A stretch of DNA of 5,563 nt. Origin: DSOS01 sp035286585 (lineage in GTDB: Bacteria; Chloroflexota; Anaerolineae; Anaerolineales; UBA4823). Both the position numbers and the translations under genes were made by a program. The notes beneath the pieces are model-generated. The model ran no database searches. It saw only the letters and a program-made list of their open reading frames with translations, and was not told the DNA's origin. This document shows positions 1 to 5,563 of this stretch, one piece after another; the first letter of the stretch is position 1, and each line of letters begins with the position of its first letter. Location: positions 1 through 5,563 of the forward strand of contig DATEDC010000069.1 of assembly GCA_035286585.1 (NCBI GenBank), read 5' to 3'.

Positions 1-2271
1 GCCGATATCGAAGCGCGAGGCATGCTCTATGCCAAAGTGCTGCTCAGCCCCGTGGCGCACGCCTGGATCAGGCGCATCGATACCAGCCAGGCGAAGGCTT
101 TGCTCGGCGTGGCGGCAGTGCTCACCTGGCAGGATATACCCCGGGTGATCTATTCGACCGCCGGGCAGTCTGACCCCATACCTGGCCCGTTGGACACCTT
201 TTCGCTGGATAAAAAAGTGCGCTTCGTCGGCGACCGGGTGGCATTCGTTGCAGCCGACACCGAGGCGATTGCCGAAGAGGCGCTCAAACTGATCGCGGTT
301 GAGTTCGAGCCCCTGCCAGCCGTGCTTGACATGGCGGAAGCGTTGAATCCGGATGCGCTAGTGCTGCACGACGAGCCGGAATTCGTAAATTTTGCCGAAT
401 CGGATCCCAGCCGCAACCTGGCAGCTCAGATTCGGATCGATATCGGTGATGTCGAGCGAGGCTTTGCTCAAGCGGACTACATCTTTGAGGCAGAATACGA
501 GGTGCCCAAGGTTCAGCAGGCCCACATCGAGCCGCACGTCGTGCTGTCCTACTGGGATGAGGACGACCGGCTGGTCATTCGCACCAGCACACAGGTGCCT
601 TTCCACGTCCGCCGGGTGCTCGCCCCGGTGTTGGGGCTGCCCGTGAAGCGTATCCGGGTGATCAAGCCGCGCATCGGCGGCGGCTTCGGCGGCAAGCAGG
701 AGATCCTGATCGAGGACGTGGCTGCCCACCTGACGATCGCCACCGGGAGGCCGGTGCTGTACAAATACACCCGTGAGGAAGAGTTCATCGCGGCGCGCTC
801 GCGCCATCCCATGCGCATCCGGATGAAAACCGGCGTAAAAGCCGATGGCACGCTGACCGCCAACTCCATGTACGCCCTGAGCGACACCGGCGCATACGGC
901 TGCCATGGGCTGACCGTCACCGGCAATACCGGACACAAAGCCATGGCTTTATACGTAGGGGATGGCGAGTACCGGCTAAATCCGAACATCCGCTTCTACG
1001 CCGATATAGTCTACACCAACCACCCGCCGGCGGGGGCGTACCGGGGCTACGGCGTGCCGCAGGGCTTCTGGCCGCTGGAACGGCACATGGAGAAAATCGC
1101 CCGCCGGTTGAACCTGGACCCGCTCGAGTTCCGACTGAAGAACGCCCTGCGCGCCGGCGAGCTACACCCCTTCAGCACCGCCTGGAGCGAAGGGCGCGAG
1201 CCGCGCCCGGAGATCATCGAGACTTGTGGACTGGTGGAGTGCGTCCGCCAGGGCAAGGCAGCTATCGGCTGGGATCAGAAATTTGGCAATGCCGAATGGC
1301 GCCTGGTTCCCGGGAAACCCTACCTGCGGCGAGGGATTGGCGCCGCCCTGGTCATGCAAGGCACTGCGATCCCCTATCTGGATATGGGCGGCGCCAGCCT
1401 CAAGATGAACGATGATGGCTCGTTCAACCTGCTGGTTGGGGCGACCGATCTGGGAACCGGTTCGGATACGGTGCTGACTCAGATGGCGGCTGAGGTCCTG
1501 GGCGTGCCGATGGAGGACATTATCACCTACTCCTCGGATACGGATTTCACCCCGTTTGACAAAGGGGCTTACGCCTCCAGCACAACCTACATCTCGGGCG
1601 CGGCGGTGGTCAAAGCTGCCGAGCAGGTGGCAGAAAGGATCAAAATCCGGGCTGCGCGCATGTTCACCCAACAGGGGCAGCCAGTCCTGCCCGTGGAGGT
1701 GCTCCTTTCCGAGGGGGCGGCAATTGCCCCCGACGGGCGGCGGTTATCCCTGGCGGAGATCGCCCACAATGCCCTGCATCACGAAGATCAGGAGCAGATC
1801 ATGGCGGTGGCTTCGTACAAATCGCCCGTCTCGCCTCCGCCGTTTGCCGCCCAGTTCGCCCAGGTGAGCGTTGACATCGAAACCGGGCAGGTGAATGTGG
1901 AAAAGCTGGTCATGGCGGTAGATTCGGGCGTCATCGTCAACCCGATCACCGCTTCGGGGCAGATCGAAGGGGGGATGACCCAGGCGTTGGGATACGCCCT
2001 GTGCGAGGAAATGGTCTATGACGATCAAGGGAGGGCGCGCGAGCGCAGCTTTCGCGACTATCACATCTTCCAGGCTCATGAAATGCCCGCCCTGGAGACC
2101 ATTTTTGTCGAAACCTTCGAGCCATCGCATCCGTTTGGGGTCAAAGCCGTGGCGGAGATCCCCATGGATGGGGTGGCGCCAGCGGTGGGCAACGCGGTCC
2201 TGGACGCCTGCGAGGCAAACCTGGACCAGAATCCGATCACACCGGAAAAAGTCTGGCGGGCGATGCGATGA
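1..2271 (+). CDS. Molybdopterin-binding catalytic subunit of a xanthine dehydrogenase-family hydroxylase (5' partial)
   Basis: This is the large, molybdenum-cofactor-binding subunit that hydroxylates the substrate with water-derived oxygen and passes electrons to [2Fe-2S] and FAD partners. The frame is open from base 1, and its first residues (ADIEARGMLYAKVLLSP) match the usual family N-terminal region, so the ATG at 22 is taken as internal and roughly 20-40 residues probably lie upstream. Numbered from that Met, visible motifs are the cofactor loop GGGFGGKQE (219-227), GAYRGYG (338-344), the pterin-binding stretch DLGTGSDTVLTQ (476-487), GAYASSTTYISG (515-526) and KAVAE (708-712), whose Glu712 fits the catalytic base (Glu1261 in bovine xanthine oxidase). 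GAYRGYG replaces the AYRCSFR loop of form I CO dehydrogenase, so that function is unlikely. Length is normal for a stand-alone subunit. Substrate is not assignable: xanthine or another purine, other N-heterocycles and aldehydes all remain possible. The family call is secure. Confidence 0.95.
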   Translation, partial: ADIEARGMLYAKVLLSPVAHAWIRRIDTSQAKALLGVAAVLTWQDIPRVIYSTAGQSDPIPGPLDTFSLDKKVRFVGDRVAFVAADTEAIAEEALKLIAVEFEPLPAVLDMAEALNPDALVLHDEPEFVNFAESDPSRNLAAQIRIDIGDVERGFAQADYIFEAEYEVPKVQQAHIEPHVVLSYWDEDDRLVIRTSTQVPFHVRRVLAPVLGLPVKRIRVIKPRIGGGFGGKQEILIEDVAAHLTIATGRPVLYKYTREEEFIAARSRHPMRIRMKTGVKADGTLTANSMYALSDTGAYGCHGLTVTGNTGHKAMALYVGDGEYRLNPNIRFYADIVYTNHPPAGAYRGYGVPQGFWPLERHMEKIARRLNLDPLEFRLKNALRAGELHPFSTAWSEGREPRPEIIETCGLVECVRQGKAAIGWDQKFGNAEWRLVPGKPYLRRGIGAALVMQGTAIPYLDMGGASLKMNDDGSFNLLVGATDLGTGSDTVLTQMAAEVLGVPMEDIITYSSDTDFTPFDKGAYASSTTYISGAAVVKAAEQVAERIKIRAARMFTQQGQPVLPVEVLLSEGAAIAPDGRRLSLAEIAHNALHHEDQEQIMAVASYKSPVSPPPFAAQFAQVSVDIETGQVNVEKLVMAVDSGVIVNPITASGQIEGGMTQALGYALCEEMVYDDQGRARERSFRDYHIFQAHEMPALETIFVETFEPSHPFGVKAVAEIPMDGVAPAVGNAVLDACEANLDQNPITPEKVWRAMR
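2268..2271 (+). other. ATGA stop-start overlap between catalytic subunit and pyrophosphatase
   Basis: The pyrophosphatase ATG (2268-2270) shares bases with the upstream TGA (2269-2271). Only a weak Shine-Dalgarno-like GGCGGG lies just upstream (2255-2260). This arrangement typically means translation of the second gene depends on ribosomes finishing the first, so the two proteins are probably made in a linked ratio. Confidence 0.85.
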
Positions 2272-3611
2272 ACCCCATTTACGTTATCGGGCATGTCAAC
2301 CCGGACACCGATTCGATCGCCGCTGCGGTGGGATACGCCTGGCTATTGCGCGAGCGAGATGGAAGCGAGGTGGTGCCAGCCCGGGCGGGACCGGTCAATC
2401 CTCAGACATCCTGGGTGTTAAAGCGGCTGGAGATGGAAGCCCCGCAGTTGCTGAACGACGCTTCGCCGCGCTTTGAATCGGTCACCCGCCGCCTGGATAC
2501 GACCCAACCGGATCGGCCGCTGCAAGAAGCCTGGGCGATTGCCAACCGCACCTGGGGAGTAGCCCCGGTGGTGAACGAAGATGGCACGCCATATGGCATG
2601 GTTACCGGCACCAGCATCTTTGCATTTTTAAGCCAGCTCTTCGGCCCTCATCCACGCCGCCAGGAGATGCGCATAGCCGAAATTCTCGAGCAGCCATGCC
2701 GGGATGCCTGCCAGACCGATATCCCCCGTTTCCAGCTCAACAGCCGCATCCGGGATTCGCTGAACCGGATTCTGCGCCAGGAGGGGGACGATTTTTGGGT
2801 GGTCAACGATGAGGGGCTTTATGTAGGAGTCTGCCGGCAAAGGGATTTGCTCAAGCCGCCACGCTTACGGTTGATCCTGGTCGATCACAATGAAGCCCGC
2901 CAGTCGCTAAATGCGCTGGATGAAGCTGAATTGATCGAAATCCTGGATCATCACCGGCTGGGGAACCCATCCACGCATATCCCGATCCGGTTTTCGGTCG
3001 ATGTGGTTGGCAGCACCAGCACCCTGGTCTCAGAACGCATCGAGGAGGCCGGTCTGAGCGCGCCGCCGCAATTGGCCGGGTTGCTGCTCGCCGGGCTGCT
3101 GTCTGATACGCTGCTGCTGACCTCGCCGACCACCACGCCGCGCGACCACCGTGCCGCTGAGCGCCTGAGTCGCTGGTCGTTCGTGCGCGGCAGTCCACTG
3201 TTCGGTGAAACGATTACCTCTTACGGCGAACAGCTTCTGCGCGCCGGAATGGGGTTGGCGACCCACGATCCGGAAGAGATCGTCAGCACGGATATGAAAA
3301 TGTACGAGGCGGGCGGCTTCCGCTTTGCGATTGCCCAGGTGGAAGTCACCGACATGCTGCAGCTCAGAGATCATCAGGCTGAACTGGAGAATGCGCTCAA
3401 GTCATTGCGCGACCGGCGCGGGCTGGATTTCGCCATGCTGATGGTGAGCGATGTGGTTGAGGGCTCGAGCTGGCTCCTGCTGACGGACGAGCTGGCGGAG
3501 TTGAGCGACCTGCCCTACCCGCGCCAGCCGGATGGGACGCTCCGGGCGGATGGCGTAGTCTCGCGTAAAAAGCAGCTCCTGCCGGTCGTCCTGGGATTGT
3601 TGGAGGGCTGA
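2268..3611 (+). CDS. Family II manganese-dependent inorganic pyrophosphatase with two CBS domains
   Basis: Cytoplasmic enzyme expected to hydrolyse pyrophosphate to two phosphates using Mn2+ or Co2+. The 447-residue protein starts with GHVNPDTDSI, placing His9, Asp13 and Asp15 exactly as in Bacillus subtilis PpaC. An insertion of about 130 residues follows, holding two CBS domains (about 72-125 and 136-195), and the DHH domain then resumes with VDHNE (Asp206), DHHR (227-230) and SDTLL (Asp280). The DHHA2 domain carries Lys344 and the C-terminal SRKK (432-435). All metal- and phosphate-binding residues I know for the family are present, so it should be active. CBS-pyrophosphatases are known to be inhibited by AMP/ADP and in some cases activated by ATP; the DRTGG domain found in longer members, some of which respond to diadenosine polyphosphates, is absent here. 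The ATG overlaps the previous stop, and the start matches the family N-terminus. Its place in a molybdenum hydroxylase operon is unusual. Confidence 0.95.
   Translation: MNPIYVIGHVNPDTDSIAAAVGYAWLLRERDGSEVVPARAGPVNPQTSWVLKRLEMEAPQLLNDASPRFESVTRRLDTTQPDRPLQEAWAIANRTWGVAPVVNEDGTPYGMVTGTSIFAFLSQLFGPHPRRQEMRIAEILEQPCRDACQTDIPRFQLNSRIRDSLNRILRQEGDDFWVVNDEGLYVGVCRQRDLLKPPRLRLILVDHNEARQSLNALDEAELIEILDHHRLGNPSTHIPIRFSVDVVGSTSTLVSERIEEAGLSAPPQLAGLLLAGLLSDTLLLTSPTTTPRDHRAAERLSRWSFVRGSPLFGETITSYGEQLLRAGMGLATHDPEEIVSTDMKMYEAGGFRFAIAQVEVTDMLQLRDHQAELENALKSLRDRRGLDFAMLMVSDVVEGSSWLLLTDELAELSDLPYPRQPDGTLRADGVVSRKKQLLPVVLGLLEG
3602..3607 (+). promoter_or_regulatory. Ribosome binding site supporting the TTG start of the XdhC gene
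   Basis: GGAGGG lies inside the last codons of the pyrophosphatase gene and ends 7 bases before TTG at 3615. It is a near-perfect Shine-Dalgarno sequence at good spacing, which supports the non-ATG start. The first in-frame ATG downstream (3723) would remove conserved N-terminal XdhC residues. Confidence 0.75.
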
Positions 3612-3614
3612 GGC

Positions 3615-4403
3615 TTGTCGATCTACCGCGCCTTGCTCGATCTCGAACAGCAAAACCAGCTGGGGGCTTTGTGCACCATTATCCACAGCCACGGTTCGAC
3701 CCCACGGCGGGCGTCCAGCAAGATGCTGGTCTACCCGGACGGCAGCACCCTGGGTACAATTGGCGGTGGCGAGATGGAAAGCCGGGTGATCGCCGAGGCG
3801 CTCCAGGCGCTCCAGGACGGCAAGCCGCGCCTGTTGAAATACAGCATGGCCGACCCACAGCGCGGCGACCCCGGCGTGTGCGGTGGCCAGTTGGAGATTT
3901 ACGTGGAACCCGTTCAACCCAAACCCGTACTGGTGGTGATCGGAGCCGGGCATGTCGGCAAAGCGGTGGCGCATCTTGGAAAGTGGCTTGGCTTTCGCGT
4001 TGCGGTCAATGACGATCGGCCTGAATTTTGCACCCCGGAAGCCGTTTTGGATGGCGACGAATTTTATCCCGTCCCGCTGGCTGAGCTTACCCAACACCTG
4101 AAGATCACGCCCTGGACGTACCTGGTGCTGACCACCCGGAGTGTGAATGTGGATGTGCCAGGTTTGCCCGCCCTGTTGAATTCACCGGCGGCGTACATCG
4201 GTGTGATTGGATCCAGGCGGCGTTGGGAAACCACTCGTAAGCAGCTTTTGGCTGCCGGCGTTGAGGGAGCTTTGCTCGACAAAGTGCGCTCGCCGATGGG
4301 CCTGGAACTGAACGCCGAGACCCCTGAAGAGATCGCGGTGAGCATCATGGCGGAAATTATCATGCTCAAACAGGATGGGGATGGTGCGCCCATGCTAAGT
4401 TAG
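3615..4403 (+). CDS. XdhC/CoxI-family molybdenum cofactor maturation factor
   Basis: XdhC-type proteins bind the molybdenum cofactor, protect it, promote its sulfuration and hand it to the apo-hydroxylase; they act in the cytoplasm and are not part of the final enzyme. The 262-residue protein has the N-terminal XdhC/CoxI domain, with HGSTPR (26-31), GTIGGGEME (47-55) and GVCGGQLEIYVEP (87-99). A short linker leads to the C-terminal Rossmann-like domain, with VIGAGHVGKAVA (108-119), NDDRPEF (132-138), YIGVIGSRRRW (194-204) and the ending SPMGLELNAETPEEIAVSI (226-244). Length fits a complete two-domain member. The usual TRGHxxD motif reads TRSVNVD (174-180), losing Gly and His. The TTG start follows the pyrophosphatase stop by one codon in the same frame and has a strong ribosome binding site. 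Its position beside the hydroxylase subunits implies it serves this enzyme. The exact step, sulfuration or insertion, is inferred from the family. Confidence 0.93.
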   Translation: MSIYRALLDLEQQNQLGALCTIIHSHGSTPRRASSKMLVYPDGSTLGTIGGGEMESRVIAEALQALQDGKPRLLKYSMADPQRGDPGVCGGQLEIYVEPVQPKPVLVVIGAGHVGKAVAHLGKWLGFRVAVNDDRPEFCTPEAVLDGDEFYPVPLAELTQHLKITPWTYLVLTTRSVNVDVPGLPALLNSPAAYIGVIGSRRRWETTRKQLLAAGVEGALLDKVRSPMGLELNAETPEEIAVSIMAEIIMLKQDGDGAPMLS

Positions 4404-4406
4404 GAG
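4402..4406 (+). promoter_or_regulatory. Ribosome binding site of the FAD/[2Fe-2S] subunit
   Basis: AGGAG ends 5 bases before the ATG at 4412 and shares bases with the TAG stop of the XdhC gene (4401-4403). This fixes the start of the next gene and suggests re-initiation by terminating ribosomes. Confidence 0.8.
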
Positions 4407-4411
4407 CAAAC

Positions 4412-5563
4412 ATGTGGACTGAGTACGTCAACGCTACCAGCATCGAAGAGGTGCTCGCTCTCCTCGCCCAACAAGGCGAGCGGGCGCGCATCGTGGCTGG
4501 GGCGACGGATTTAATCCTGGAAGTCGAGCGGGGCGTGCGCAGCGGGATAGATACCTGGATCGACATCACCCGCATAGGCGGACTGGACCGGGTTACCCTC
4601 GACGAAGAGGAGGTCATCCACCTGGGACCTCTGGTGACGCACAACCACTGCGTGGATTCCAAATTGATTGTAGAGCGCGCCCTGCCGCTCGCCCAGGCTG
4701 CCTGGGAGGTAGGCGCCCCCCAGATTCGCAACCGCGGCACGGTGGCGGGAAACCTGATCACCGCCTCGCCGGCGAACGACACGATCACACCCCTGATGGC
4801 GCTGGGGGCAAAAGTGACTTTACTCTCCCAGAGAGGCAGGCGGGAGGTGCCGCTCTCCGAATTCTATACCGGCGTGCGCAAAACCGTGATGCAGCCGGAT
4901 GAGATGCTGGTGGATATCGCCTTTCCAGCGATGCAGGGCAACCAGAAGGGCATTTTCATCAAGCTTGGGCTGCGCCGTGCGCAGGCGATTTCACTGGTCA
5001 ATGTCGCCGTTGTGCTGACCATGGCTGGCGGAACTATCGAGCGGGGGAGCATCACCCTGGGTGCAGTGGCGCCAACGATCGTTTCCGCTCCCATGGCGGA
5101 GGATTACCTGCGGGGTAAACAACTCGACGAGGCCACCATCAACCAGGCGGCTGAGCTGGCTATGCAGGCTTCCCGGGCGATCGACGATGTGCGCGGCTCG
5201 CGGGTCTACCGGGATGAGATGGTCAGGGTGGGCACGCGGCGCGCCTTATATCGTTTGTGGCAGGGGGAAGAGCGACTGGGTTTCCCACCCGACCCGGTCT
5301 TATTATGGGGGCAGGATTACCGGGGAACTGCGCCCGATCTGCCGACCAGTTATACGCACGATCAACTGGCTCCGATTCGGACGCGCATCAACGGCAGGGA
5401 TTGCACCTTTACCAGCGGTCAAGAGAAAACGCTGCTCAGGCTGCTGAGGGAAGAGGCTGGCCTGATCGGGACGAAGGAGGGCTGCGCCGAGGGGGAGTGC
5501 GGGGCGTGCACCGTCTTTCTGGACGGAGTGGCTGTGATGAGCTGCCTGGTGCCAGCGCCGCGC
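4412..5563 (+). CDS. Fused FAD-binding and [2Fe-2S] electron-transfer subunit of the molybdenum hydroxylase (3' partial)
   Basis: This gene is open in one frame to the window end, giving 384 codons without a stop. Residues 1-175 form the FAD-binding domain, with VAGATDL (28-34) and GAPQIRNRGTVAGN followed by SPANDT (101-124). Residues about 180-285 are the CO-dehydrogenase-flavoprotein C-terminal domain (KLGLRRAQAISLVNVAV; IDDVRGSRVYRDEMV). A linker of about 35 residues leads to a plant-type ferredoxin domain from about 322, with GTKEGCAEGECGACTVFLDG and cysteines 358, 363, 366 and 378 (CX4CX2CX11C), which ligate the distal [2Fe-2S] cluster. The second, all-helical cluster domain should follow beyond the window. 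The protein should carry electrons from the molybdenum centre through the iron-sulfur clusters to FAD and then to NAD+ or another acceptor. Most relatives encode these parts separately or with [2Fe-2S] first; here FAD comes first. No extra cysteine-rich insert like that of 4-hydroxybenzoyl-CoA reductase is seen. Whether it continues into a molybdenum domain is unknown. Confidence 0.93.
   Translation, partial: MWTEYVNATSIEEVLALLAQQGERARIVAGATDLILEVERGVRSGIDTWIDITRIGGLDRVTLDEEEVIHLGPLVTHNHCVDSKLIVERALPLAQAAWEVGAPQIRNRGTVAGNLITASPANDTITPLMALGAKVTLLSQRGRREVPLSEFYTGVRKTVMQPDEMLVDIAFPAMQGNQKGIFIKLGLRRAQAISLVNVAVVLTMAGGTIERGSITLGAVAPTIVSAPMAEDYLRGKQLDEATINQAAELAMQASRAIDDVRGSRVYRDEMVRVGTRRALYRLWQGEERLGFPPDPVLLWGQDYRGTAPDLPTSYTHDQLAPIRTRINGRDCTFTSGQEKTLLRLLREEAGLIGTKEGCAEGECGACTVFLDGVAVMSCLVPAPR

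Noticed and set aside
22..24. ATG at 22 as the true start of the catalytic subunit
   Set aside because: The frame is open upstream to base 1, and the residues before this Met fit the family N-terminal region. There is no good ribosome binding site, so the gene is treated as 5' partial.
3609..3660. TGA at the end of the pyrophosphatase as a selenocysteine codon
   Set aside because: The protein already ends at the normal family C-terminus after SRKKQLLPVV. I could not find a convincing stem-loop just downstream, and a good ribosome binding site serves the next gene.
3796..3813. Tandem 9-base direct repeat (AGGCGCTCC twice)
   Set aside because: It is short, in frame, and encodes a repeated Ala-Leu-Gln in a helical stretch of XdhC. 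It is most simply a chance or slippage duplication with no regulatory meaning.
3402..4097. Minus-strand open frame of 231 codons, and others at 358-936, 1162-1671 and 4366-4788
   Set aside because: They lie wholly opposite well-conserved plus-strand genes, show no recognisable domains, and are expected by chance in GC-rich coding DNA.
5061..5447. Plus-strand open frame of 128 codons
   Set aside because: It is an out-of-frame shadow of the FAD/[2Fe-2S] gene, with a low-complexity Arg/Trp/Ser-rich product. The correct frame carries clear domain motifs throughout.

Overview
The window is the interior of one tightly packed plus-strand operon for a molybdenum hydroxylase of the xanthine dehydrogenase / aldehyde oxidase superfamily, with its XdhC-type maturation factor and, unexpectedly, a family II (DHH-DHHA2) inorganic pyrophosphatase carrying two CBS domains. 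Both ends are cut inside genes. The DNA is GC-rich with strong use of G/C-ending codons. This gene style and the CBS-pyrophosphatase family, known mainly from anaerobic Firmicutes and related lineages, suggest an anaerobic or facultative bacterium. Chloroflexota (Anaerolineae-like) is my best guess, but it is an impression from protein style, not a result.

Layout, all on the plus strand. 1-2271: molybdopterin-binding catalytic subunit, lacking its extreme N-terminus. 2268-3611: CBS-domain manganese-dependent pyrophosphatase, overlapping the first gene by ATGA. 3615-4403: XdhC/CoxI-family cofactor-insertion factor, starting at TTG three bases after the pyrophosphatase stop. 4412 to beyond the window end: FAD-binding subunit continuing in the same frame into a [2Fe-2S] ferredoxin domain. 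There is no intergenic space longer than 8 bases, and I see no internal promoter, terminator, RNA gene, mobile element or CRISPR array.

How the genes could work together: the molybdenum subunit hydroxylates a substrate, probably an N-heterocycle or aldehyde that the sequence does not fix. Electrons pass through the [2Fe-2S] centres to FAD on the fused electron-transfer subunit. XdhC is expected to receive, protect and help sulfurate or insert the molybdenum cofactor. The pyrophosphatase has all expected catalytic residues and adenine-nucleotide-type regulatory domains. It may remove pyrophosphate made during cofactor nucleotidylation or purine salvage, or it may tie pyrophosphate levels to adenylate charge; that link is inference.

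The two points most worth a second look are the pyrophosphatase embedded between enzyme and chaperone genes, and the reversed domain order (FAD first, [2Fe-2S] second) of the electron-transfer subunit.
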